DNA of 64,000 nucleotides from positions 1 to 64,000 of the forward strand of contig NZ_JACSQD010000008.1 in assembly GCF_014836775.1 (NCBI RefSeq). The letters run 5' to 3'. The notes under the pieces were generated by a model, which had not been told where the DNA came from, searched no databases, and was given only the letters and a program-made list of their open reading frames with translations. Positions 26,335-37,385 of this stretch are shown here, piece after piece (positions within the stretch are counted from its first letter, which is position 1; every line of letters begins with the position of its first letter). This stretch comes from Arthrobacter gallicola. Lineage in GTDB: Bacteria; Actinomycetota; Actinomycetes; Actinomycetales; Micrococcaceae. A program made the translations under genes and the position numbers.

Positions 26335-27018
26335 TCAGGGAGCGGTGGCGGAACGGAGAACTGAATCCCAGAGGGCATCCACCCATTCCAGGTCCTGCGG
26401 AGCTTCGGCGGCTGCCTGCTCCTCAACCTCCTCGACCCCGTCTTCCCCCTTGACCAGGTACCGGGTTTCGCCGGGCATCACCAGGAAAATGCGTTCCCGG
26501 GCCTGCGCCTTGATGTACGCCGGGTCTTCCCAACGGTTGAGGGTTTCCTGCAGTTCCTCGCCGGCCTGTTCCGCGTGCACAATTTCCGCCTGCAGGGCCG
26601 CGATTTCGGACCGCTGCTGCAGGTAGGTCCGGACTGAGGGTGCCAGCAGGACGGTGATCACGAACATCACGATGCCGAGGGCAAGCAGTCTGCCGGAAAA
26701 GGACTTGGCCGGGACGGGTTTCAGCGCGGCTTCGGTTTTGCTCCCCGCGGCGGGACCGCCGGTACCGGGATCGGCGCTCACATCGCGGCGGATCTCCCCC
26801 GCCAGTTCCTGGCGGGCCGCAGCCCGGGCCGCGGATGCGTTCCCGGCTTTAGCCGGCTTTGACAGCTTAGGCTGCCGGGGCTTCGCGGAGCTGCCCTCCG
26901 CCGGAGCGGGCTCCCTGCTGTTCTCCACACCATGGGTCTTTGGCGCGGTGCGGCGCGGTGCTCCCGCAGGGAGTCCGTCCGCCGCCGGCTTCGGCACCTT
27001 GGGTCGTCGGGTGGACAT
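26335..27018 (-). CDS. FtsB/DivIC-type septum formation initiator
   Basis: 227 residues. A long basic, Pro/Ala-rich cytoplasmic N-terminus (about 105 residues) is followed by one membrane helix (LLALGIVMFVITVLLAP) and an extracytoplasmic coiled coil (RSEIAALQAEIVHAEQAGEELQ) ending in the FtsB-like ERIFLVMPGETRYLV motif. It should join the FtsL/FtsQ divisome subcomplex. ATG at 27018 is chosen because GAGGAGC is just upstream, although the frame is open to 27093. The enolase, FtsB, DUF501-Ppx order matches Rv1023-Rv1026. Confidence 0.9.
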   Translation of the reverse strand: MSTRRPKVPKPAADGLPAGAPRRTAPKTHGVENSREPAPAEGSSAKPRQPKLSKPAKAGNASAARAAARQELAGEIRRDVSADPGTGGPAAGSKTEAALKPVPAKSFSGRLLALGIVMFVITVLLAPSVRTYLQQRSEIAALQAEIVHAEQAGEELQETLNRWEDPAYIKAQARERIFLVMPGETRYLVKGEDGVEEVEEQAAAEAPQDLEWVDALWDSVLRSATAP

Positions 27019-27082
27019 GCTGCTCCTCGTCTGACTGACTCTCGGTTTCTTTCGACGGCGCCGATTCCCTGTGGAAATGCCG

Positions 27083-27117
27083 CCGGTGGGCACCCCCTAT
27101 TCGAGGGTACCCACCGG
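27083..27117 (-). terminator. Terminator-like hairpin after enolase
   Basis: 13-bp stem (27083-27095 with 27105-27117) with a 9-nt loop. The one imperfect position becomes a G-U pair in minus-strand RNA, which supports that orientation. It sits 12 bp past the enolase stop. No strong U-run follows, so partial readthrough into ftsB is likely. Confidence 0.55.
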
Positions 27118-27128
27118 AGGGTGCTGAA

Positions 27129-29234
<2,106 letters not shown>

Positions 29235-29242
<8 letters not shown>

Positions 29243-30386
29243 GGACGCGGTTGAAGCCTTCGGTGATGTACTCGGCCAGGACTGCCCGCTCTTCGAGCGG
29301 AAGGAAGGCAGCGTTGGCCGCGTTCATGGTCAGCTCCAGGACGTCGTCCAGATCGTAGTCGAAGGTCTGCACCAGCAGCTCGAACTCGTCGGTGAGGCTG
29401 ACGCCGCTCATCAGCCGGTTGTCAGTGTTCACGGTGACCAGGAAACCGGTCTGGTACAGCAGGTCGAACGGGTGGGATTCCAGGTCCGGTCCGAAGGACT
29501 CCACGGCTCCGGTCTGCAGGTTGGAGGAAGGGCACAGCTCCAGCGGAATGCCGCGGTCCCGTACCCACGCGGCGACTTCACCCAGGGTGACCATGCCGAC
29601 GGCGGTGTCTTCCTCCGCGCCCGGGGCGTCCTCGTCCTCAAAATCCACTTCGATGTCCTCGGCGATGCGTACGCCATGGCCCAGGCGCAGGGCACGGCCG
29701 TGAACCAGTGCGTCCACAATGCTCTCGACCCCGGCGGCCTCGCCGGCGTGGACCGTGACCGGGAACATCTGCTCGGCTAGGTAGGTGAAGGCGTCCGTGA
29801 AACGTGAGGGTGGGAAGCCGTCTTCAGCGCCGGCAATGTCAAAGCCCACTGCTCCCCGGTCCCGGTGACGCACGGCCAGTTCAGCGATTTCCAGGCCGCG
29901 GTCGCCGTGGCGCATGGCGGTGATCAGCTGCCCGACCTGGATCAGCTGGCCGTTTTCGGCTGCGCCCGCAACGCCGGCTTCCAGCCCTGCCTGCACCGCT
30001 TCGACGGCTTCGTCCAGGCTCAGGCCGGCGCGCAGGTGCTGCTCCGGCGCCCAGCGGATCTCGGCATAGACCACGCCGTCTTCCACCAGGTCCTCGACGA
30101 ATTCGCGGGCAACGCGGGTCAGTCCCTCGCTGGTCTGCATCACGGCGATGGTGTGGTCGAAGGTCTCCAGGTAACGGACCAGGGAACCGGAGTTTGCCGA
30201 TTCGCGGAACCACTCCCCCAGCGCCACCGGATCCGTGGAGGGCAGGGTGTGCCCGGCGGCTGCGGCGAGTTCCACGATCGTGGCCGGGCGCAGCCCGCCG
30301 TCGAGGTGGTCGTGGAGGGAGACCTTGGGCAGGACGCGGATGTCGAAGCGGGAAAGGGCAGCGGGTTGCGTTATTGGCTCAGTCAC
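29235..30386 (-). CDS. add: Adenosine deaminase
   Basis: 383 residues. Zinc and catalytic motifs are present: SLHDHLDGGLRP (two zinc histidines), VHAGEAAG (histidine and the general-base glutamate), LGHGVRI, and VNTDNRLMSG (zinc aspartate). It converts adenosine or deoxyadenosine to inosine in purine salvage. GTG start. It overlaps mazG by 8 bp, suggesting translation coupling of nucleoside salvage with nucleotide pool cleaning. Confidence 0.94.
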
Positions 30387-30429
30387 ACGCCAACTCTACG
30401 TGAGCCGCATTACGTATGCGGGAAGAGGG

Positions 30430-31095
30430 CTAAGCGTTGCGTTTGACTTCGTGCTCTGCCGGATCGGGGGTACGCATGGGAGTCGGCCCGCGCAGTTTGT
30501 TGATGATCCGGTCGATGATCAGGCCGAGCACCAGCGCCACCGCGACGGCGACGACGACGGCGAGCAGGTGGTGTTCCTGGAACCACGCCCCCGCAAGAGC
30601 TCCGATAGCCACCGAATAGAGTGCCCAGAGCACCGCGGAAAGGCCGGTGAGCGCAACGAACATCCGCCGTGGATACCGTGTCGCTCCGGCGGTCAGGTTC
30701 ACAACAACCCGCCCAACCGGAATGAAACGGGCGATCAGGATCAGCGACACCGCCCGTTTGTCGAGTTCCTTGCGTGCCCAGACGAAGCCCCGCTGCATCC
30801 GGGGCCCGCGCATCCAGCCGAACCTGTCGGTCCGAAGCTTCCGCCCCAGCGCGTACGCAATGTTGTCACCGATAAACGCACCGGCAGCCGCGGCCAGGAG
30901 AATGAGCCAGGCGTTGGGGCCGGACGCCGTAAAGATGAGCGCCGCGAGGCCTACCACCAGTGATTCGCTGGGGATCGGCGGGAAGAACCCGTCCAGCAGG
31001 CAGCAGGCGAAGAGGACCAGGTACACCCATGGAGCCCCGGAATAGGTCAGGACGAAGCTGTTGATGTTGTCCATTACGGCGTTAAGAACGTCCAA
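30430..31095 (-). CDS. DedA family membrane protein
   Basis: 221 residues, several membrane helices. DedA/SNARE-associated motifs are visible: GFFPPIPSESLVVGLAAL, then GDNIAYALGRKL and the FGRFIPVGR-like ARFIPVGRVVVNLTAGATRYP. Members are now linked to undecaprenyl-phosphate or phosphatidylethanolamine flipping. TTG at 31095 is chosen because GAGGAG lies upstream; the in-frame ATG at 31074 has none. Single gene. Confidence 0.9.
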   Translation of the reverse strand: MDVLNAVMDNINSFVLTYSGAPWVYLVLFACCLLDGFFPPIPSESLVVGLAALIFTASGPNAWLILLAAAAGAFIGDNIAYALGRKLRTDRFGWMRGPRMQRGFVWARKELDKRAVSLILIARFIPVGRVVVNLTAGATRYPRRMFVALTGLSAVLWALYSVAIGALAGAWFQEHHLLAVVVAVAVALVLGLIIDRIINKLRGPTPMRTPDPAEHEVKRNA

Positions 31096-31222
31096 TGGGC
31101 GGCACTCCTCGGGTCGGTATCTGTAGCTACAACGATGCCACCTCTCAAAGAGTGCCCGGTATCGGGTATACCCCCGGAACCACCCTGAGTTTTTTAGACC
31201 CCGGCCCGGGTTTGCCCGCGGC

Positions 31223-31261
31223 GGAGCGGAAGCACTGACCTGGCATCTGTGCTTCCGCTCC
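31223..31261 (-). terminator. Hairpin after thymidine phosphorylase
   Basis: Perfect 13-bp stem (31223-31235 with 31249-31261), 13-nt loop, 12 bp past the stop of the gene ending at 31273. It lacks a U-run on the minus strand, so it is a plausible end of the nucleoside operon but not a textbook intrinsic terminator. Confidence 0.5.
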
Positions 31262-31272
31262 TTCTCCGGGTG

Positions 31273-32559
31273 TCAGCTGATGCGGTCGATGATCAGCGGA
31301 GCGGCAGCGGCGGGCGCAGGCGATACCGTGACGGCCCCGGCCAGGGCCTCCCTGGCCCGCTCAAACTTCTCCGGGGTATCGGTCAGCAGTGTCATCAACG
31401 GTGTGCCGGCCTTGACGGTGTCCCCGGGTTTGGCGTGAAGCCGGACTCCGGCTCCGGCCTGCACGGCGTCTTCCTTCCGGGCCCGTCCGGCGCCCAGACG
31501 CCAGGCGGCAACACCCACGGCGAGGGCGTCGAGTCCGGCAAGCACGCCGTCTGCCGGCGCCAGGATGGTTTCCGATTCCCTGGCTGCGGGCAGCTGCGCG
31601 TCAGGGTCCCCGCCCTGAGCGAGAATCATCCGGCGCCAGACGTCCATGGCCCGGCCGTCTTTCAGAGCGGCCTCCGGATCTGCATCCGGGCGGCCGGCGG
31701 CGGTGAGCATTTCCCGGGCCAGGGCCACCGTCAGCTCGACGACGTCCGCCGGTCCGCCGCCGGCCAGGACCTCCACGGATTCCTCGACCTCGATGGCATT
31801 GCCGGCCGTCAGGCCCAGCGGGGTGGCCATATTGGTGAGCAAGGCCACAGTGTTCACGCCGGCATCTTTACCGAGTGTGACCATCGTGCGGGCCAGTTCC
31901 CGGGCGTCGTCCTCGTTCTTCATAAACGCACCGGATCCCACCTTCACGTCCAGGACCAGCGAACCGGTCCCTTCCGCGATCTTCTTGCTCATGATGGAGG
32001 AGGCAATGAGCGGAATCGCCTCGACCGTTCCCGTGACGTCACGAAGGGCGTAGAGCTTCTTATCAGCGGGCGCCAGGCCCGCGCCGGCCGCACAGATGAC
32101 CGCTCCGACGTCGGCCAGCTGGGCCATCATTTCGGCGTTACTCAGGTCCGCCCGCCAGCCGGGAATGGCTTCGAGCTTGTCCAGGGTGCCGCCGGTGTGG
32201 CCAAGTCCGCGGCCGGAGAGCTGTGGAACGGCGACCCCGAAAACGGCAACCAGCGGTGCCAGCGGGAGCGTGATCTTATCCCCCACCCCGCCGGTGGAGT
32301 GCTTGTCCGCTGTCGGTTTGCCCAGGGCGGAGAAGTCCATCCGTTCCCCGGAGGCGATCATGGCGGCTGTCCACCGGGAGATCTCCTCCCGGTCCATGCC
32401 GTTGAGCAGGATCGCCATGTTCAGCGCCGCCATCTGCTCGTCGGCGATGGCACCGCGGGTGTACGCGTCGATGGTCCAGTCGATCTGCTCAGGTGTGAGC
32501 GTGCCGCGGTCCCGCTTGGTGCGGATGATGTCAACGGTGTCGAACTTTTCGGAGCTCAT
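31273..32559 (-). CDS. deoA: Thymidine (pyrimidine nucleoside) phosphorylase
   Basis: 428 residues. Glycosyltransferase family 3 fold, with the phosphate-binding KHSTGGVGDKITL loop, the GRGLGHTGGTLDKLEAIPG family signature and the C-terminal alpha/beta domain (GVRLHAKPGDTVKAGTPL). It splits thymidine or uridine-type nucleosides to base and (deoxy)ribose-1-phosphate. Overlaps cdd by 4 bp (ATGA); last gene of the nucleoside uptake operon. Confidence 0.95.
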   Translation of the reverse strand: MSSEKFDTVDIIRTKRDRGTLTPEQIDWTIDAYTRGAIADEQMAALNMAILLNGMDREEISRWTAAMIASGERMDFSALGKPTADKHSTGGVGDKITLPLAPLVAVFGVAVPQLSGRGLGHTGGTLDKLEAIPGWRADLSNAEMMAQLADVGAVICAAGAGLAPADKKLYALRDVTGTVEAIPLIASSIMSKKIAEGTGSLVLDVKVGSGAFMKNEDDARELARTMVTLGKDAGVNTVALLTNMATPLGLTAGNAIEVEESVEVLAGGGPADVVELTVALAREMLTAAGRPDADPEAALKDGRAMDVWRRMILAQGGDPDAQLPAARESETILAPADGVLAGLDALAVGVAAWRLGAGRARKEDAVQAGAGVRLHAKPGDTVKAGTPLMTLLTDTPEKFERAREALAGAVTVSPAPAAAAPLIIDRIS

Positions 32560-33008
32560 GGGTTTCGCTGCCCTTCCAGGTGCTGGGGGCCAAAGGCGTC
32601 CGGCAGCACTTCGTCCATGGTTTTGATTCCGCTGACAGTCAGCAGCCGCATCCCCGGTGCCCGGAATTCATAGAGCAGCTGGCGGCAGCGTCCGCACGGC
32701 ATCAGGATCCGGCCTTCGCCGTCGACGCAGGTGAAGGCCACCAGCCGCCCGCCGCCGGTCATCCGCAGCTGGCTGATCATGGAGCACTCAGCGCACAGGG
32801 TCAGGCCGTAGGAGGCGTTTTCGATGTTGCAGCCGGAGACGATCCGACCGTCATCGGTCAGCGCCGCGGCGCCCACCGGATACCGCGAGTACGGTACGTA
32901 CGCGAGGGCCATGGCGGCCCGGGCGGCGTCCTGCAGGGCGTCCCAGTCGATCTCCGGAGGCGCACTGCCGGTGGTGTCTGCTGCTGTGTTTGGGGTGTTC
33001 TCTTGCAT
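32556..33008 (-). CDS. cdd: Cytidine deaminase
   Basis: 150 residues. Zinc-dependent homotetrameric type: CNIENASYG, catalytic CAE (in LTLCAECSM) and PCGRCRQ with the two further zinc cysteines. It converts cytidine or deoxycytidine to uridine or deoxyuridine, which thymidine phosphorylase, encoded next, can split. It begins 11 bp after the upstream permease. Confidence 0.95.
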   Translation of the reverse strand: MQENTPNTAADTTGSAPPEIDWDALQDAARAAMALAYVPYSRYPVGAAALTDDGRIVSGCNIENASYGLTLCAECSMISQLRMTGGGRLVAFTCVDGEGRILMPCGRCRQLLYEFRAPGMRLLTVSGIKTMDEVLPDAFGPQHLEGQRNP

Positions 33009-33019
33009 CGGTTCTGCAC

Positions 33020-34306
33020 CTAACCCTTGATATATGGGATGCCGCTGGCTGCCGGGGCCCGGGATTTACCAACCACGCCGGCGACGGCGAAGATGGTCAC
33101 CACATAGGGCAGCATGGCCAGGAACTGGTTGGGGACGGGAGTGCCGAGCAGGCTCAGCACCGACTGCAGATTCGACGCGAAGCCGAAGAGCAGGGCGGCG
33201 AAGAGCGCGCCGATCGGGTTCCAGCGGCCCAGGATAAGGGCTGCGAGGGCAATGTACCCCTGCCCGGAGGTCATGTCCCGGTTGAAGGAGGACACCGAGA
33301 CCAGGGTAAAGAACGCTCCGCCTACGCCGGCCACGGCGCCGGCCAGCAGCACGTTGTAGAACCGGGTGCGGTTGACGTTCACGCCCAGGGTGTCCGCGGC
33401 TTTCGGATGCTCGCCGACGGCCCGGGTGCGCAGGCCCCACTTGGTGTGGAAGAGCCCGAAGTAGATGGCCGCAACGGCCACGTACATCAGGTACCCAATG
33501 ATGGACTGATCGAAGAGGATCGGACCGATGATCGGGATGTCTTCCAGCAACGGGATCGGGATCTTGTCCAGCCGCGGCGGAGAGTTCCACGTCTCCGGAT
33601 CTGCGCTGAGCACGGTGGAGAAGAGGAACCCCGTCAGCCCGGAGACCAGCACGTTCAGGACCACGCCGACGATCACCTGGTTCACGATGTACTTGATGCT
33701 GAACACCGCCAGGACCAGGGAGACCAGCACGCCGGCTACAGCCGCGGCGAAAAGGCCCACGAAGGCATTGCCGGACAGCGAGCCCGCAACGGCGGCTGCG
33801 AAGGCCCCGAAGAGCAGCTGGCCCTCGATGGCGATGTTCACAACACCGGAGCGCTCACAGAGCACGCCGGAGAGGGAGCCGAAAATCAGCGGGAAGGCCA
33901 GGGTGAAGGATCCTGCGAGCAGGCCGTAAAGGGCCACGCTGGGGCTGCGGGCGCTGCCCACTGACCAGGTGAGGAACGCGGCAATGAAAAACACGGCGAA
34001 CACGGCGATCAGCCAGCCCGGCACGTGCTGGTACCGGCTGACCAGGACGGCGGCGTAGGCGGCCGAGGCGAGCAGGACCACTGCGGACACCCAGCCGACC
34101 ACAGCTGCGGAGACAACGATGTTCGGCAACTGGATAACGGCGTCGTCCTCGGTGAGCCGGAACGTCACCTCACTGTCGGGAGCACCGAGCCCGAAGATGA
34201 AGAAGGCCAGAATGGCCAGGCACCCCAGAAGGATGGGAGTCTTCCAGCTGCGGATGGCCTGGACGGCAGCGGGCCCGGAGGAGGCGAGGGTGGTTGCGGT
34301 GCTCAT
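33020..34306 (-). CDS. Nucleoside ABC transporter permease (YufQ/NupQ-like)
   Basis: 428 residues with about ten or more hydrophobic helices and a LivM/RbsC-like core (GSLSGVLCERSGVVNIAIEGQLLFGAFAAA). ATG at 34306 is chosen because it gives the ATGA overlap with the upstream permease; the frame is open to 34537 but that extension reads as shadow sequence. An N-terminal extra pair of helices and loop (about residues 15-100) precede the core. Together with the companion permease it forms the channel of a BMP-dependent nucleoside importer. Confidence 0.9.
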   Translation of the reverse strand: MSTATTLASSGPAAVQAIRSWKTPILLGCLAILAFFIFGLGAPDSEVTFRLTEDDAVIQLPNIVVSAAVVGWVSAVVLLASAAYAAVLVSRYQHVPGWLIAVFAVFFIAAFLTWSVGSARSPSVALYGLLAGSFTLAFPLIFGSLSGVLCERSGVVNIAIEGQLLFGAFAAAVAGSLSGNAFVGLFAAAVAGVLVSLVLAVFSIKYIVNQVIVGVVLNVLVSGLTGFLFSTVLSADPETWNSPPRLDKIPIPLLEDIPIIGPILFDQSIIGYLMYVAVAAIYFGLFHTKWGLRTRAVGEHPKAADTLGVNVNRTRFYNVLLAGAVAGVGGAFFTLVSVSSFNRDMTSGQGYIALAALILGRWNPIGALFAALLFGFASNLQSVLSLLGTPVPNQFLAMLPYVVTIFAVAGVVGKSRAPAASGIPYIKG

Positions 34307-35709
34307 GCTGCTCCTCCGGCTGAGGCGTTTGTGGTGGTGCGCTGACCCGAGGTCTTGAAGGCACCCGGCGGTGGAATCCGAAAGATGGACCGGACCAGCG
34401 GAGGCGCGGCGATGAACAGCACAATCAGCGACTGCACCACCAGGACAATATCGATGCTGGTTCCGGTGCTGGTCTGCATGGTGACTCCTCCGGCGCGGAA
34501 AGCTCCGAAAAGCAGGCCGGCGGCAAAGGTCCCCCACGGTGAGGAGCGCCCGAGCAGGGCCACGGTAATGGCATCGAAGCCGAAGCTGGCCGCCACCCCG
34601 GACGTGAGTACCTTCTCCGTGCCGGAGACCTGCGCGACGCCGGCCAGGCCGGCAAGGGCTCCGGCGATCAGCATCACGATGACATAGCCCTTGGTGGTGC
34701 TGATTCCCGCGTTCCGGGCGGCAGCCGGGTTGGCGCCCACTGCGCGCAGTTCGAAGCCGACGGTGGACCGGTTAAGCAGCCACCAGATGAACACCGTCGC
34801 GGCGATTGCCATGATGAATCCCCAGTGCAGGCGGAAGCCGTCACCGAGCAGCGGCGGGAACATCGCAGTGCTGTCGAGCTGGGGGCTGATGGGGTTGGTG
34901 GAGCCGGGCCGCTGGAATCCCGGAGTGGTGAGCAGGAAGAGCACCAGCTGGATAGCAATGTAGTTCAGCATGATGGTCACAATGACCTCGTGTGCCCCGG
35001 TCCGGGCCTTCAGGACGCCGGCGATTCCGCCCCAGAGGGCGCCGCCGACGGCTCCGGCGATCACCACAACCAGCAGGTGCAGCCCAACCGGCAGGTGCCA
35101 GCTGAACCCGACCCAGGCGGCCAGGGTGGCTCCGATGATGATCTGGCCCTGGGCACCGATGTTGAACATCCCGGCCCGGAAGGCCAGTGCGACGCCCAGC
35201 CCGGCACAGATCAGCGGGGTCGCGACTGTCAGGGTCTGGGTCAGCGGGTAGATCATCCGGGAAAAGGTGTCGGCTTCGAAGTTGAAGACCGCCCCCTGGA
35301 ACAGGGCCACATAGGCTCCCGAAGCTGCTGACCAGGCGGCTCCCAGCAGGTCCGCCGGGCGGGCGAAGAAGTAGCCCGCGGCGTTGGCGACAGCTTCGTC
35401 GGTGACGGCAATGAGCAGGCCGCCGAGAACCAGCGCCATCAGGACTGCCAGCACGGAGACCAGGGCGTTGCCGGTAACGATCCGGTGCAGGAGCGATCCG
35501 CCGCCGTCCTCCGGGCGGAGCTCGGAGCCGGAGACCGGCACGGCGGGCGGCGGAAGGGCCCCGCCTGCGGTTTCGGCAGCGGTCAGCAGCCGGGTGTCTT
35601 CAGCGGCTGCCGTCTGCTTATTTTGGATGTCGCCGCTCCGGACATCCTCGCTCCGGGCGTCTTCGTTCCGGGCATTGTCCGGATTCGGGCCTTTTTCCTC
35701 CGGGCTCAC
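34303..35709 (-). CDS. Nucleoside ABC transporter permease (YufP/NupP-like)
   Basis: 468 residues. A hydrophilic charged N-terminus of about 75 residues (with repeated RNEDARSEDVRSGD-type turns) is longer than usual, followed by about nine membrane helices and the RAGMFNIGAQGQIIIGA motif of this permease family. The GTG start overlaps the ATPase stop by 4 bp, and its own stop overlaps the next permease by 4 bp. Its partners are the BMP lipoprotein, the ATPase and the second permease. Confidence 0.9.
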   Translation of the reverse strand: MSPEEKGPNPDNARNEDARSEDVRSGDIQNKQTAAAEDTRLLTAAETAGGALPPPAVPVSGSELRPEDGGGSLLHRIVTGNALVSVLAVLMALVLGGLLIAVTDEAVANAAGYFFARPADLLGAAWSAASGAYVALFQGAVFNFEADTFSRMIYPLTQTLTVATPLICAGLGVALAFRAGMFNIGAQGQIIIGATLAAWVGFSWHLPVGLHLLVVVIAGAVGGALWGGIAGVLKARTGAHEVIVTIMLNYIAIQLVLFLLTTPGFQRPGSTNPISPQLDSTAMFPPLLGDGFRLHWGFIMAIAATVFIWWLLNRSTVGFELRAVGANPAAARNAGISTTKGYVIVMLIAGALAGLAGVAQVSGTEKVLTSGVAASFGFDAITVALLGRSSPWGTFAAGLLFGAFRAGGVTMQTSTGTSIDIVLVVQSLIVLFIAAPPLVRSIFRIPPPGAFKTSGQRTTTNASAGGAA

Positions 35710-37250
35710 TGGGCCCCTCCCTCGGTATCACGCTCGTGCGAAAGTGCTTCATCGGCGCTCATCCCGGCCATCATCAGGCCAAGGACGTCGCGCGGGGTGT
35801 TGCCGGGGACAATGCCCATGAGCCGGCCGCTGTACAGGACGGCGATCCGGTCAGCCAGCTCCAGGACCTCGTCCAGTTCGGTGGAGACGATCATGACCGG
35901 CGTGCCGCCGTCGCGCTCCGCAACAATCCGCTTGTGCAGGAACTCAATGGAGCCGACGTCGACGCCGCGGGTGGGCTGGGATGCGATGAACAGCGACAGT
36001 GGCCGCGAAAGTTCGCGTGCCATCACGACTTTCTGCTGGTTGCCGCCCGAGAGTGTTCCCGCAGCCGACTCCGCCGACTGCGTGCGGATGTCGAACTCCT
36101 CGATTTTCTCGGCGGCATTGGCGGCAACTACCGCGGGGCGCATGGACAGCCCGCGTGCGAACGGTGCCTTCTTATAGCGGTTCAGGATAAGGTTTTCCGC
36201 CACCGAGAAGGGCCCAACCAATCCGTCGACGCTGCGGTCTTCGGGCACGAAGCCAACACCGGCGTCGATAATCTGGTCCGCGCGGCGTCCCACAAGTTCC
36301 TTGCCGTCGAGCTGGATGGAGCCGGTGACGTGGTCCTGCAGGCCCATCACGGCTTCGGTGAGTTCGGTCTGCCCGTTGCCCTGGACACCGGCGACGGCGA
36401 GGATCTCCCCCTTGGCGATCTCGAAGCTCACCCGGTCCACCACCGCCTGTCCGGAGTCGTTGAGCACCACGAGGTCGCGGACAGCGAAGGTGGCTGCGCC
36501 CGGTTGGGCCGGCGCCTTCTCCAGGGTCAGGCTGACGGACCGGCCCACCATCATGGCGGCCAGCTCGGAGGTGCTGGCGCTGGGGGGCGCGTCGCCGACG
36601 ACCTTGCCGCGGCGGATCACAGTGATCACGTCCGAGACGGCCTTCACTTCGCGCAGCTTGTGGGAAATGAAGACCACGGACTTACCGTCCCCGGTCAGCT
36701 GCCGCATGATGGCCAGCAGTTCATCCGTTTCCCGGGGGGTGAGGACGGCGGTGGGCTCATCCAGGATCAGGACCTCGGCGTCCCGGATCAGGGCCTTGAT
36801 GATTTCCACCCGCTGCTGGACGCCCACCGGCAGCTCTTCCACGACTGCGTCGGGGTCGACGTCGAACCCGTACTGGTCGGAGATCTGCCGGATCCGGGCC
36901 TTAGTGGTGTCCAGGTTCAGGGTGCCGCCAAATTTGGTGGTCTCGTGGCCCAGGGCCACATTCTCGGCAACGGTGAACACCGGTACCAGCATGAAGTGCT
37001 GGTGGACCATGCCGATTCCCGCGGCCATGGCGTCACCTGGACCGGAGAAGACCACCGGCTTGTCATTGACCAGGATTTCGCCCTCGGTGGGTTCATAGAG
37101 GCCGTACAGCACGTTCATCAGCGTCGACTTGCCCGCGCCGTTTTCCCCGAGCAGGCTGTGCACCTGCCCCGGTTCGATCACCAGGTCAATGTGGTCGTTG
37201 GCCACCAGTGTGCCGAAGCGCTTGGTGATGCCCTTGAGTTCGAGTTTCAC
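35706..37250 (-). CDS. Nucleoside ABC transporter ATP-binding protein (duplicated ATPase)
   Basis: 514 residues with two tandem ABC modules, as in sugar- and nucleoside-type importers. The first has Walker A GENGAGKST and Walker B EVLILDEPTAVLTP. The second has the degenerate P-loop AGVQGNGQTEL and signature LSGGNQQKVVMAREL. GTG at 37250 is preferred to an in-frame TTG at 37262. It lies downstream of a terminator-like hairpin that separates it from the BMP lipoprotein gene, implying lower expression than the binding protein. Confidence 0.93.
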   Translation of the reverse strand: MKLELKGITKRFGTLVANDHIDLVIEPGQVHSLLGENGAGKSTLMNVLYGLYEPTEGEILVNDKPVVFSGPGDAMAAGIGMVHQHFMLVPVFTVAENVALGHETTKFGGTLNLDTTKARIRQISDQYGFDVDPDAVVEELPVGVQQRVEIIKALIRDAEVLILDEPTAVLTPRETDELLAIMRQLTGDGKSVVFISHKLREVKAVSDVITVIRRGKVVGDAPPSASTSELAAMMVGRSVSLTLEKAPAQPGAATFAVRDLVVLNDSGQAVVDRVSFEIAKGEILAVAGVQGNGQTELTEAVMGLQDHVTGSIQLDGKELVGRRADQIIDAGVGFVPEDRSVDGLVGPFSVAENLILNRYKKAPFARGLSMRPAVVAANAAEKIEEFDIRTQSAESAAGTLSGGNQQKVVMARELSRPLSLFIASQPTRGVDVGSIEFLHKRIVAERDGGTPVMIVSTELDEVLELADRIAVLYSGRLMGIVPGNTPRDVLGLMMAGMSADEALSHERDTEGGAQ

Positions 37251-37315
37251 AACCCCAGCCAATCTGTTTGAGTCTGAGCATTTGGGTCTCCTGGGAGGAA
37301 CACTACCGGGACCGG

Positions 37316-37365
37316 AAAAACCGCCGCCCGCCCCCGCTGCGGTGCAGCCGGGGCGGACGGCGGTT
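37316..37365 (-). terminator. Intrinsic terminator between BMP lipoprotein and ATPase genes
   Basis: 22-bp near-perfect stem (37319-37340 with 37344-37365, two mismatches), 3-nt loop, followed on the minus strand by a TTTTT run (37320-37316). It lies 20 bp past the stop of the binding-protein gene and inside the operon, so it probably acts as an attenuating terminator. Confidence 0.8.
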
Positions 37366-37385
37366 CAGTTCAGCGTGTGCCCGGA

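Noticed and set aside
35736..37271. 511-codon frame opposite the duplicated ABC ATPase
   Set aside because: Mirror of the ATPase; no family features.
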